From contig CP129479.1 in NCBI GenBank assembly GCA_030583865.1, positions 1,822,819 to 1,886,818 on the forward strand: 64,000 nucleotides of DNA. The letters run 5' to 3'. The translations under genes were made by a program, and so were the position numbers. This DNA comes from Thermodesulfobacteriota bacterium (GTDB taxonomy: Bacteria > Desulfobacterota > GWC2-55-46). Under the pieces are notes generated by a model, which made no database searches, was not told the DNA's origin, and saw only the letters and a list, made by a program, of their open reading frames with translations. The stretch's first letter is position 1. Each line of letters begins with the position of its first letter. This document shows, one piece after another, positions 48,662 to 58,000 of the stretch.

Positions 48662-49597
48662 TTACTGCAGGCTCTTCAATACCTTTTCGCGCTCTGCCTT
48701 TGGGATGGGCAGGCTTGTGCCTACCTCATCGACTATCCTTGCGCCTTCGTCCGACAAGGCGAACCTGATGAATTCCAACACGTGCCCCTGCGGCTTTTCC
48801 TTCACGAAGAAGTAGTTCTTCCTCGTCGCGGGATAACGCCCGGCTTCGATAGCCTTTATCGCAGAGTCACGGTCCTTAAAGACCTCGTCAGGGTCTGCCT
48901 TGCCGTTGCCGTTCGCGTCGATGGGAACGAGCTTAATTCCCTTCGCGACTGCTCCTTCACGGGTGAAGACAAAGCTGAAGTTACTGTAACCGATGCCCAG
49001 GGGGTCTCTCCTTACTGCCTCTACGAGGCCCGGGTCGCCGTAGACTCCCACGCCTTTAAGATCTTCCTGCTTTTTATTGCCTATGTATTTGGCCCAGCTT
49101 GCGGCAGCGCCGCAGGAATCAGAGCGTGTGTAGACATGGACCTTTTTGCCTGTCTTTGTCCCGGCGACTTCGTCCCATGTGGAGAGGAGGCCAGTGATGT
49201 AGAGGCCTGACCACTTGTCTTTCGCGATCCCCTTTTTCAAAAGGCCATCCAGCGAAGGGTTTCTCTCGCTCACAATCGGGAAGACCGCGTCATGCAGGAT
49301 GTATACCGGCGTTACGCCTTTCTTTAGCTCGGCCGGGTCAGGCTCCCTTGAGACCATCCCTATATCCGCGAGCCCTGCGATGGCATCGGCCGCGCCTTTC
49401 CCAGCCCCTCCGGCTGATATATCTATCCTCACTTCAGGGTGCTTTGCCCGGAAGGCATCGGCCCAGGCGACCGCTGTCGGATATATGGCCCACGCACCCG
49501 AGATCGTTATGGACCCCTTCAGCTCGGCAGCATGGGCGGCTCGCCCCCCGGACAACAACAGTAAAAATGCAAAAAACAGTAACGCTATCTTTTTCAT
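48662..49597 (-). CDS. PstS-like oxyanion-binding protein, phosphate ligands not conserved
   Basis: 311 residues with signal peptide (MKKIALLFFAFLLLLSGG...AHA), periplasmic, PBP-like-2 fold. Compared with E. coli PstS as I recall it: GAGATFP reads SGAWAIYP; VDFGASD, whose Asp56 accepts the phosphate proton, reads ADIGMVSRE with no Asp at that place; and RADGSGT reads RSDSCGA. Loss of the Asp argues for a fully ionised anion such as sulfate. Also contains DANGNGKADPDEV, an EF-hand-like calcium loop. 10 bp after the porin gene. Confidence 0.8.
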   Translation of the reverse strand: MKKIALLFFAFLLLLSGGRAAHAAELKGSITISGAWAIYPTAVAWADAFRAKHPEVRIDISAGGAGKGAADAIAGLADIGMVSREPDPAELKKGVTPVYILHDAVFPIVSERNPSLDGLLKKGIAKDKWSGLYITGLLSTWDEVAGTKTGKKVHVYTRSDSCGAAASWAKYIGNKKQEDLKGVGVYGDPGLVEAVRRDPLGIGYSNFSFVFTREGAVAKGIKLVPIDANGNGKADPDEVFKDRDSAIKAIEAGRYPATRKNYFFVKEKPQGHVLEFIRFALSDEGARIVDEVGTSLPIPKAEREKVLKSLQ

Positions 49598-49607
49598 TCC
49601 GGCCTCC

Positions 49608-50711
49608 TTAGAATTGAACAGTCAACTGCCCAGTGAGGGCGTTATTGTCGACCTTGGTCCCCTTTTCCCTTTTGTCCTCATAGTTCACCTGCAGGAAGGA
49701 CCATTTATTGAAGTAGATGTTCGCGCCAGCCGTATAGACGTCTGTTTCGTTTTTACTCACGCCCTTGTCAGGGTCGAACGTGTCGAACTTGACTACCCCC
49801 TGAAGCAGCTTCGGGATGATGAAATACCCCGCCTGCAGGTACCAGCCTTCCTTGTCCTTCGAGCCGTCCTCCCCGCGGATATACTCGCCTTTTATGGAGA
49901 AGGGGTCGCCAGTGTAGGCGAACTCCACTCCGACCCTGTCCCTGTTCGCTCCGGTATAGCTGCCTTCATAAACGGACGTGCCTATGGAAAGGTCATTGAG
50001 GACGCGAAAGGCCACTCGGCCGATGATGTCCTTTTGCTCATCCTGGTCGGCCCTGTTTATGCCTGAGCCGTTGAATACGCCCACAGAGTATTCGACGAGC
50101 TTGCGGCCGCCGTAGTCGATGAGACTGCCGCTTGCCTGCACGCCGGTATCGCGCCCGTTGTGGTTGCCGATCACATCGCTGCCGCGCGCGACAAGGGCTT
50201 CGACCACCTGCGAACGATTTATGGTCTCGAGCTTTGTATTGGAGGTGACGTTCTCGAGACTGAAGGGGACTAGGAACTGCCCTGCAGTTATCCTGAGACC
50301 AGGGGACCATGCGTAGGCTGCCGTGGCATCGAGTATTTTGGCCGATGAACCCGCAAGCTCGGTCTGAAGCCTCAACTCAAGCCTTTCGGTAGGCGCGGCC
50401 CTCAGGTCAAGCCTTGCCCGCCTTACATCGAAGGTATCTTTTATGCTCTCATCATTTCTGTATCTGACCTGCGCGTAGCCGCCGAGCTTTACCGGCCTCC
50501 CGGCGATTACAAAGAACTCTTTCTGGTTTTCCTTTTCTTCCTGTTCCCTTACCGCCTCCTCGGCCCTTAAACTCGCGGCATCTTCCTTGCTCACCGAGCC
50601 CTTCTCCACAAGCAGGTCAAGGAGCCTGTCGTACCCTTGTCCTGCCCAGGAAAGAGGGGTTAAAACAAAAAGGCTGACAAACAGCCCAATGGAAAGCGCA
50701 AAACTCTTCAT
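49608..50711 (-). CDS. OprO/OprP-family anion porin
   Basis: 367 residues. Signal peptide MKSFALSIGLFVSLFVLTPLSWA, a short N-terminal coiled coil (LLDLLVEKGSVSKEDAASLRAEEAV), then a 16-stranded Porin_O_P barrel: KLGGYAQVRYRND, FDVRRARLDLRA, ITAGQFLVPFSLEN, ending GQLTVQF. The family includes phosphate- and polyphosphate-selective porins. GGAGG lies upstream of the ATG at 50711. Coexpressed with the binding protein, giving an outer-to-inner membrane import path. Confidence 0.9.
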   Translation of the reverse strand: MKSFALSIGLFVSLFVLTPLSWAGQGYDRLLDLLVEKGSVSKEDAASLRAEEAVREQEEKENQKEFFVIAGRPVKLGGYAQVRYRNDESIKDTFDVRRARLDLRAAPTERLELRLQTELAGSSAKILDATAAYAWSPGLRITAGQFLVPFSLENVTSNTKLETINRSQVVEALVARGSDVIGNHNGRDTGVQASGSLIDYGGRKLVEYSVGVFNGSGINRADQDEQKDIIGRVAFRVLNDLSIGTSVYEGSYTGANRDRVGVEFAYTGDPFSIKGEYIRGEDGSKDKEGWYLQAGYFIIPKLLQGVVKFDTFDPDKGVSKNETDVYTAGANIYFNKWSFLQVNYEDKREKGTKVDNNALTGQLTVQF

Positions 50712-50804
50712 ACATACCTCCAAAGTTTTTGCGGCCTCCAGTTGACTGGTCAGCCTATTATTATTTTTTTATGCCTGAGAACCTTACATCTGGAAAAAAC
50801 TTTC

Positions 50805-50960
50805 TTAAGCTTCACCTCCTTTTTTGCAATTCTGGCCGAGCCTTATCTTTTCCGTCTTGTCGATCTGCACGACTTTTGAGTCCTGGATGATTATCTGCAC
50901 GTTCCCGAACTTTACGCTCTTTACGGCCTTCAATATTTCCTCGCTTATCCCCTTTTCCAT
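50805..50960 (-). CDS. YezD-like small protein (DUF2292)
   Basis: 51 residues: MEKGISEEILKAVKSVKF, then GNVQIIIQDSKVVQIDKTEK, matching the DUF2292/YezD pattern ending in QIDxTEKxR. GGAG lies 6 nt before ATG 50960; an in-frame ATG at 50972 would add four residues. First gene of the porin-transporter operon and directly behind the leader hairpin. From memory YezD-type genes often accompany sulfur assimilation genes, which fits the TusA domain. Confidence 0.75.
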   Translation of the reverse strand: MEKGISEEILKAVKSVKFGNVQIIIQDSKVVQIDKTEKIRLGQNCKKGGEA

Positions 50961-50981
50961 TTCCCTCTCCATTTGGTCGCT

Positions 50982-51140
50982 AAAAAAACAAAAAACCCAC
51001 TACCGTACTCGGGTAATGGGTTTTGGGGAGCCGTTCTGTAGTTGTTTTTCTTACACGGATAGACCCCTGCCCATTACCATATGCGTACAACAACACATAC
51101 ACGTGGTAGTGGACAAATTTAAGATGTTAGAAAGGTCTAT
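50982..51140 (-). promoter_or_regulatory. Attenuator/riboswitch-like leader with competing hairpins
   Basis: In transcription order: arm P1 (51140-51134, ATAGACC), A (51112-51104, CCACTACCA), B (51079-51070, TGGTAATGGG), P1' (51065-51059, GGTCTAT), C (51021-51012, ACCCATTACC), D (51004-50995, GGTAGTGGGT), then a TTTTTGTTTTTTT run. C-D is an intrinsic terminator, A-B closes the upstream domain inside P1, and B-C is a perfect 9-bp antiterminator. It ends about 20 nt before yezD. No known riboswitch consensus was recognised. Confidence 0.7.
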
Positions 51141-51182
51141 TTTCATGGTCTAAATACTTGAGTAACGCAGTAAGATATTAAG

Positions 51183-51211
51183 AAGATACTCTGAGCTTAG
51201 TTCATTGTCAA
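51183..51211 (-). promoter_or_regulatory. Sigma-70-type promoter of the yezD-porin-transporter operon
   Basis: TTGACA (51211-51206), 17-bp spacer, TATCTT (51188-51183). Start of transcription expected near 51176, giving a leader of about 200 nt. Confidence 0.75.
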
Positions 51212-51436
51212 GAAAAAAGATTTTGTGAGCTGAAAAGAAGGAAATGGAAACCATTTCAGTTCGTAACAAAGGAGCTATTCAGGTAACTGTATTAATTTTG
51301 TAGTAGAATTCGCGGCTGTCTTTAGACTCAGTAGCCTCTTTAGCCTTCCTGGAAAACCTTCCAACCCCCTATTTCATAAGGCAAAACGGGAAATCAAGCC
51401 TAAGATCAGGGAGTTATGTTTTTGGGCTTTATTGCC
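51212..51436. other. AT-rich gap at the right end of the candidate island
   Basis: GGAAATGGAAACCATTTCAG is a small palindrome at about 51240. No gene or RNA was recognised. Confidence 0.4.
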
Positions 51437-51492
51437 CTCAAAATCCCGTGGGGTATCCCCCCGTGCGGGTTCGACCCCCGCCTCCGGCACCA
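51437..51492 (+). other. Candidate attR: 3' fragment of tRNA-Leu(CAA)
   Basis: 56 bp identical to 25519-25574, from the anticodon loop to CCA, in the same orientation. The 5' part of the tRNA is absent. It marks the far end of the candidate island. Confidence 0.65.
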
Positions 51493-51754
51493 TCTAATCC
51501 CCTGAAAACATTATGTTTTCAGGCCGTTGCGACTTCCGAAGCTTCCACGACCTTCAGGTGGTTTTTACCCGACTGTACTAATTTTGTATTAATTTTTTTC
51601 TGGAGGCGGTCGAAACTCGCCTCTGAACACAAAATTTTCCTCTTCGAAATTAATGACTTACATTTTTCATTCTCAATTAGCTTCTTCCCGCGCGGGACTT
51701 TTTGTGCAGTGCGTTTCTTTGCTGTAAAATAATAACAATTTCAAACGGTTTAAG

Positions 51755-52015
51755 ATGAACTCAATAAACATAAAAGAGCTTAGGGCTGAATTACGACGTT
51801 ATCTCGACAGGGTATTGCATGGCGAGTAGTTCGTCATAACAGACCGCGGGAAGGAAGTGGCCTTATTAGCACCTGTTCCAAGCGATGGTCATGTCATCCG
51901 TTTACTCATCGATGCCAAAAAAGCGAAATTGAACGGAGGGAAGCCAGCAGGCATAAAAGGTATCCGCATAAAAGGTGAACTCCTTTCGGAGACCACCCTT
52001 AAGAAGAGGCGGTGA
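51755..52015 (+). pseudogene. Phd/YefM-type antitoxin gene with an in-frame stop
   Basis: Reads MNSINIKELRAELRRYLDRV, LHGE, stop (TAG at 51827-51829), FVITDRGKEVALLAPVP and so on to 86 codons. The pattern is that of Phd/YefM antitoxins (DNA-binding N-terminus, then VITxRGxxVAxL). A single Gln/Glu/Lys/Tyr/Trp-to-stop change breaks it; expected residue there is often a hydrophobic or Lys before the F/V strand. Just outside the island boundary. Confidence 0.75.
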
Positions 52016-52020
52016 GGTGA

Positions 52021-52089
52021 ATTGATCTTTATGTCGATAACGGCAGCATGTGTATAAGTGGCGAGTTCGGGTCTTCCCCTGCCATTTGA
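52021..52089 (+). pseudogene. Possible remnant of a PIN-domain (VapC) toxin
   Basis: Immediately after the antitoxin frame: IDLYVDNGSMCISGEFGSSP, AI, stop, recalling the PIN start xLYVDTSALV...E.GS. Too short and degraded for certainty; the position next to an antitoxin is the main support. Confidence 0.35.
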
Positions 52090-52226
52090 ATGTATTAGCA
52101 AAGGGAATTTACTTCAGACATCGACTGAAGTCAGCAAAACAGCTAAGGGCAACACGTGAAGGTGGTTGTGATTGTCATTGTTTGCCCCTCTTTATGATGA
52201 GCCCAGCATCTGCGATTGATAACTGC

Positions 52227-52263
52227 AAAAAAAGATGGAGGACAATTATTATTGCCCCCCATC
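52227..52263 (-). terminator. Intrinsic terminator of katA
   Basis: 13-bp stem with some GU pairs (GATGGGGGGCAAT/ATTGTCCTCCATC) and T7 on the minus strand, about 60 bp after the catalase stop. Confidence 0.85.
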
Positions 52264-52325
52264 CTCTAACAGGCACCACACTTCATTTCAAATAACGGGT
52301 AGAAATGACAATCTATGGCCAGCCG

Positions 52326-53792
52326 CTACGCTTTAGACGACAATTCATCGAGTTCGATTCCGAGCGCGTCAGCCACTCCCTTTCCGTAAGCCGCATCGCA
52401 TTTCAGGCAGTTGTTGATGTGTCGGGTTTTGATCTCCCTGGGCGCGTCGCCCATAGCAGCGGCCGTATTCGAAAAGAGCGTCTTCTGCTGTTCGGCGCTC
52501 ATAAGTCTGAAGAGTAGCCGGGGCTGGGAGTAGTAATCGTCGTCATCGCGATGGTTCCAGTGATCAGCGGCCCCTTCAAGGCTGAGTGGCGGTTCGCTGA
52601 AATCCGGCTGCTGTTGCCACTCGCCGTAGCTGTTAGGCTCATAACCAAGCGTGCTGCCGTGATTGCCATCCACCCTCATGGCCCCATCCCTATGGTAACT
52701 GTGTGCGGGGCATCGAGAGGCATTGACCGGGATCAAGTGGTGGTTTACGCCAAGGCGGTACCGCTGGGCATCGGCATAGGAGAAGAGCCGACCCTGGAGC
52801 ATCTTGTCCGGCGAGAAACCGATGCCAGGCACCACGCTGGCCGGATTGAAGGCCGCCTGTTCAACTTCGGCGAAATAGTTCTCGGGATTCCTGTTAAGCT
52901 CAAGGACGCCGACTTCCATAAGAGGGTAGTCCTTGTGCAGCCAGACCTTTGTGAGATCAAAGGGGTTGTACGGACATTTGGAAGCGTCTTTCTCCGGCAT
53001 TACCTGAATATACATGGTCCAACGGGGGAACTCTTTCCGCTCGATGCTCTCGTATAGGTCGCGCTGATGGCTTTCCCGGTCTTTGGCTATGATAGCTTCC
53101 GCCTCGGCATTTGTGAGGTTCCGGATCCCCTGCTGCGTCTTGAAATGGAACTTCACCCAATGCCGCTCTTTTTTGGCATTTATCATGCTGAAAGTGTGGC
53201 TGCCGAAGCCGTGCATGTGGCGGTATGAATAGGGAATGCCCCTGTCGCTCATCACTATTGTAACCTGATGCAGCGCCTCGGGCAGCGATGTCCAGAAGTC
53301 CCAGTTGTTGCGTGCGCTCCTCATATTGGTGCGCGGGTCGCGCTTGACCGCGTGGTTGAGATCAGGGAACTTGAGCGGGTCGCGCAGGAAAAAGACGGGT
53401 GTATTATTGCCGACCAGGTCCCAGTTGCCCTCTTCCGTATAGAACTTCAAGGCAAAGCCCCTGATGTCGCGCTCGGCATCGGCTGCCCCGCGCTCTCCCG
53501 CCACGGTGGAAAAACGGACGAAGAGGTCCGTTTTTTTGCCGATTCCAGCGAATATTTTCGCCTTCGTGTATCTCGTCATGTCGTGCGTGACGGTAAACGT
53601 ACCGTAGGCGGCTGAGCCTTTTGCGTGCATGCGGCGTTCCGGTATCACCTCTCTGTCGAAATGAGCGAGCTTCTCCAGAAACCAGACGTCCTGCAGGAGC
53701 ATCGGCCCGCGCCTGCCGGCAGTTAAAACGTTCTGGTTGTCCACAACCGGGGAGCCGGCGTTGTTTGTGAGCTTCTTCTTATCGTCTTTCAT
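52326..53792 (-). CDS. katA: Monofunctional haem catalase, small-subunit clade
   Basis: 488 residues; disproportionates hydrogen peroxide in the cytosol. Catalytic His56 ([13 protein letters not shown]), the conserved [25 protein letters not shown] and the proximal haem Tyr in [15 protein letters not shown] are all present. Length and the [28 protein letters not shown] stretch fit clade 3. No C-terminal flavodoxin-like domain. Monocistronic, with its own terminator. It consumes haem, as do the oxidase and NorBC encoded here. Confidence 0.97.
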   Translation of the reverse strand: MKDDKKKLTNNAGSPVVDNQNVLTAGRRGPMLLQDVWFLEKLAHFDREVIPERRMHAKGSAAYGTFTVTHDMTRYTKAKIFAGIGKKTDLFVRFSTVAGERGAADAERDIRGFALKFYTEEGNWDLVGNNTPVFFLRDPLKFPDLNHAVKRDPRTNMRSARNNWDFWTSLPEALHQVTIVMSDRGIPYSYRHMHGFGSHTFSMINAKKERHWVKFHFKTQQGIRNLTNAEAEAIIAKDRESHQRDLYESIERKEFPRWTMYIQVMPEKDASKCPYNPFDLTKVWLHKDYPLMEVGVLELNRNPENYFAEVEQAAFNPASVVPGIGFSPDKMLQGRLFSYADAQRYRLGVNHHLIPVNASRCPAHSYHRDGAMRVDGNHGSTLGYEPNSYGEWQQQPDFSEPPLSLEGAADHWNHRDDDDYYSQPRLLFRLMSAEQQKTLFSNTAAAMGDAPREIKTRHINNCLKCDAAYGKGVADALGIELDELSSKA

Positions 53793-54157
53793 AGACTCTT
53801 CTCTCCATTAATCAGGATTCGTGCTTCGGATTCTTACTTGCACGTGACCTTTCAATCCGCGCCATTGGATTTTGCATCCAGGCCCTTTCGGAGCTTCCAA
53901 TGCGAGGTTTGCTAAAGCTTATCCAACAGGTCGGCTGCTGTCAACCTATGCCGTTCCGGGCTCTTCTCCGCGCGTTCGGTCACTGGAGCCACGGTCTATT
54001 CCCCGCCGTGTAAAGCAATATATATTATCCTTGCCTGAAACCCTCATGGCATTTCACGCCCTTCATAACGCCGGAAAACCGCCGGGTACGCTCGTAGTCT
54101 TTCCTCTCGCGTCCTCGGCCAACCTTATGGCCTTTATCAAGGCCTGTCTGCTCCGCC
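53793..54157. other. katA upstream region, no gene seen
   Basis: Holds the katA promoter region and the end of the haem operon. No clear PerR/OxyR site was identified by eye; frames crossing it have no SD. Confidence 0.45.
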
Positions 54158-54508
54158 CTAAGGCTTGTTCTCCCCCTCAGGCACGTAGATCATGGTGCCG
54201 TCAGCCAGCCTGTAGGCAACGCCTGCACGCATGCCCTCCCCCTCCCCGATCTCGCCGGTAGACTTGTAGTGCTTCAATTCCTGCCCCTCCTTCATGAGTA
54301 TCTCCATGTTCTCCTTGCCGGGGTTCTTGATTACCGTGACATCCTCATTCGAAAACGGGTTCAGCGGGTTCTGCGATATTATGATCACCAGCACCGCTAT
54401 GACTACAAGAAAGACGTCGACGATATTGATTGCAGAGAGCACCGGGTCCTCTGTCTCATCTCCCTGAAGGTACCGCCTTCTCGGCTGGTGGACGGTTTTT
54501 TCAGACAT
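54158..54508 (-). CDS. DUF2149 protein, HmuV-like
   Basis: 116 residues: Arg-rich start, one TM helix (about 28-46; VDVFLVVIAVLVIII), then a periplasmic part ending in RLADGTMIYVPEG. The layout resembles ExbD (one N-terminal helix with an Asp, here IVDVFLV), and DUF2149 proteins accompany CobN/HmuS-like genes. It probably forms a proton-driven complex with the adjacent ExbB/TolQ-like protein, whose gene overlaps it by 8 bp. Confidence 0.85.
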   Translation of the reverse strand: MSEKTVHQPRRRYLQGDETEDPVLSAINIVDVFLVVIAVLVIIISQNPLNPFSNEDVTVIKNPGKENMEILMKEGQELKHYKSTGEIGEGEGMRAGVAYRLADGTMIYVPEGENKP

Positions 54509-54971
54509 GGCCCCGCTCCTCCAGCCTTCTTAAATCGTCCATCAGCCACCGCCTGCGCACGGTAAGGAGCCAGAAGGATATGGAGGCCGCTATGAGCGCG
54601 ATTATGACAGCGGCGAACGCGATTACCAGGTTTTCACTCACTCCCTGCGTGTTGCCGTCCGTAAGCGACATAAGCGCAGGCCCCATCGGTATCATGGTTG
54701 CCACCAGACCCAGCATGGGGGCTGTGCGCGAGGCCAGGCGCAGGGGCTCGAGCCTCCGAAGCATCCAGAGCTCAAGGTCCTCGGCGGCGCAGCCGGTGCG
54801 TTCCCAATGAATATGTAAGTCGGGTTTATTGCCCTTCCGCCTCTGCCATGCCTCGACCGCGAAACGCCCGCTGGAATAGAACGCGAATACGAAGAGCCCC
54901 AGTATTATGAGTAGCACCGGGGCAAGAAAGAGCTGCCCCAGCTGGTACATCAGCACTTCAAGAGCGTACAT
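54501..54971 (-). CDS. MotA/TolQ/ExbB-like proton channel protein, HmuU-like
   Basis: 156 residues with three TM helices (about 13-33, 80-100, 115-137). MotA_ExbB pattern: SRTAPMLGLVATMIPMGPALMSL...NLVIAFAAVIIALIAASISFWL. Start at 54971 has AAGGAG upstream. Lies between the CobN-like gene (47 bp upstream) and DUF2149. Distinct from the full ExbB at 62.3-63.1 kb, so the operon encodes two proton-driven complexes. Confidence 0.88.
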   Translation of the reverse strand: MYALEVLMYQLGQLFLAPVLLIILGLFVFAFYSSGRFAVEAWQRRKGNKPDLHIHWERTGCAAEDLELWMLRRLEPLRLASRTAPMLGLVATMIPMGPALMSLTDGNTQGVSENLVIAFAAVIIALIAASISFWLLTVRRRWLMDDLRRLEERGHV

Positions 54972-55018
54972 CGAAATTCTCCTTTCAACCTTTTCATCTT
55001 TTGTATTGTCCGGCCAGT

Positions 55019-58000
55019 CTACTCTGCCTGGCGCCTCTGCCTGCCCTTGTTCCATTGCGCCAGCGCCCCTGAGAGGAAGACCACAGCCAGGAGCCCCGCC
55101 ATAAGGAAGACCATCCGGAGGTCGTGCGTGTTGATTGATTCAGCTGCTTTCATGACCTGGCCTGCGACCTTGGCGGCCGCGTTCGCGGCCCCGCCGCTGC
55201 CACTCGCCTTGAAGCCGTCCATCCCGAAACCCGCGGCCGCCTGGCGCGCGTACTCGTCAAGGAGCTTGTTATCCGTCTTGTAGTCGTGCCGCTCGACCGC
55301 GTCCAGGTATGTTTCGACCAGGGCGCGTACAGTGGCTTCGTCCGCGTCCCAGTAGTCCTTCCTTACGGCTTCGAGCATGCGCTCGGCGACCTGGGCCAGG
55401 GCAACTGGGTTGGTCTCCTCGAACCACTCCCGGATGCCGAGGTCGAGCGAGTCCTTGACGTATACGTCGAAGAAGCTTTGCCACTGGTCGTCACGGACTA
55501 TCTCGGGCGCGGTTACCTGCCAGCCCCAGAAATTATTGACCGTATCCACGATATTAAGGGTGCCGGCGTGGCCTTCGGACTTCATGGCCTCCACCCACTG
55601 GGGATGGTGATAGCGGGTGCGGAGCTCTGAAGCCAGGAATTTCGCGGCAGACTCCGTCCGGCCGTTGGCTGAGTCCCTCAGGTTGCTGATGTACAGTCCG
55701 GGGCTTTTCCCGTCGATGTTCCGAACTGCCAGCGAAATGCCGCCCAGATACTGGAACGGGTCGTCGGTGCTGAGCATGCCGTAGAGGTTTGAGGAACGGG
55801 AGAGCACTGCGGCCTCGACTCCCTTGAGCTGCTCCTTGTACAGGTTCAATCCCTCGGGCTTCATCCCCCAGCGCTCCGGATCAGGGCCGTACGCGTACTG
55901 CATCTTGCTGAGGTAGAGATCCGCCATGCGGCTGTCGTTCTCCCAGGTGTCGGAAGCAAGGGCAGCGTCCTCAAGTCCGGTGCCGTACGCGCCGCTCTCG
56001 CTGGAAAAGACCCTTGTCAGGGCCATGTCCCTCGCCTCCGCGGCGGCGATGCCCTTTTCGAGCAGCGCCTTCTCAAGCGCGATGGCGTTCGTGCGCACGG
56101 CGTTGTCAGGCTCGTCCAGTTCCGCCACCTTCACCACGGCCTTTGCAATCTGGTCAATGATGATGGGGAAGTGGTCGCGGTACAGGCCGGTGGCCGAGAC
56201 CACGACGTCTATGCGGGGCCTTCCGAGCTCGTCGCGGGGGATGACCTCTATTTCGGTTACCCGGCCTGCCTTGTCCCAGACCGGACGGACGCCGAGGGCG
56301 TAAAAGACCTGAGCCTCCAGAACCCCGAGGTGGCGCATCGTCTCGACAGACCAAAGGGAAAAGGCAAGCTTCTCCGGATAGCCGCCGTTCTCGGCCTTGT
56401 GAGCCTCCAGAAGGGAGTTCAGGGCCTCGCGGCCAGCCTTAGACGCCTGGACGGTAGGCACCTTCGAAGGGTCGAAACCGTACAGGTTCCGGCCGGTCGG
56501 CAGCGTGTCCGTATTCCGGATCGGGTCGCCTCCATAGCTCGTCTCCACGTGGCGCCCGCCGAGCGCTGCCAGCACCCCCGAAAACTCCTTGCCCGCGCCG
56601 AAGGAATCGTAATACTCGCGCGCTTTCTCAATGAACGGGCGGAGCGACTTGTCCGCAACAGGGACTCTTTTTGCCACATGGCGCTCCAGGAAACGATACG
56701 GCGCGGACTGGGTAAGCTTCGAGTAGTCCTCTACGAAAAGCTCCTCGCTGTCTTCGAGCGCGAGCTTCTCATAGAAGTCGGGGCCCAGCATCTGCATGAC
56801 GGTCATGAGCCTGTGGACCGGTTCAGGGGCTTCGCCGAGGGTATGAAGGCCCAGCGGCTGCGCGGCCTGGGCCAGTTCATGAAGATAATCATGAAGCTGG
56901 CGATGGAACCCCGGGAAATCACCGCGCGCGGACTCGGCGGTCCAGCCCAGGTCCTCAAGCATCTTCCGCTCGGCTGCCGCCTCGACTATGGCCTCGCCGG
57001 TCCGGACCTTCACCGCGCCCTCGTCAAGCAGCTCGTACTCGTGGATAAGGTCGTGTAGCGGCATAAGCTCCTTATGCAGGCCTGCCGGGGCGAACGGGGG
57101 CGTCTGGTGGCTAATGATAACGGCCCTGCCGCGGCGCTTGGCCTGGGTCGCCTCGCCTATGTTGTCCACTATATACGGATAGACCACCGGCAGGTCACCG
57201 AGAACCAGCAGCGGGTCGTCGTATATCGAAAGACCCCGCTCCTTGCCCGGCGTCCACTCCTGGCTGCCGTGCGTGCCCAGATGGATGAGCGCGTCGGCGC
57301 TGAAGGCCTTCCGCACATACAGGTATGCGGCCGCATAGAAATGGTTTATCGGGACCTTGCTGTCGTGATAGATGGCCTTTTCCGCCGGTTCGCCGGCCTG
57401 CCCCCTGGGCGGCTGCGGCATTATAAGGAGGTTGCCGCGCACCATGCGCGGGACGGCGAAGTACTTTGCCCCGTCGCGCTCAATGACCATCGGGTCGGTT
57501 TCAGGGCCTCCCCAGCGCGCCTCAATCCTGTCCTGCACCTTTTTCGGGAGGGCCCTGTACCAGCCCAGATAATCCTCCATGGGCAAAAGACCTGCCAGGT
57601 CGCGCTCCAGAAGCGCCGTAAGCTGGTCGTCCCTATAAAAAGGCCTAAGCATGGCCGTGCATTCGTCAACGGCCGTTTTCTCCTCAAGGGGGCCGGTAGC
57701 ATACCCCTCCCCTTTCAATGCGCCGTTCAGGGTCACAAGGCTCCTCGGGACGTTCAAAAACGAGGCCGAGAGATTCTTTTCGCCCCGAGGGTAGTTGTAG
57801 AACATCACAGCCACCCTCTTCTGGGCGTTGGGCATTGCGCGAAGCCGGGCGAGCCGCATGGCCTTGGCCACCATCGCGTCCATCTGCTCCGGTATGGCCG
57901 CAAGTCGGCCGCCCTCAACGGCGGAGACCACCATTGGGTCTATGACACCGGTATACTCCGGTATTGCGAGATAGAACGGGATGCCGCTCATGGGGATGCC

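Noticed and set aside
45819-49597. Straight annotation of the operon as phosphate pstSCAB
   Set aside because: Fold and gene order fit Pst, but key phosphate ligands, a TusA domain, YezD and absence of phoU make the substrate uncertain, so no pst symbols were given.
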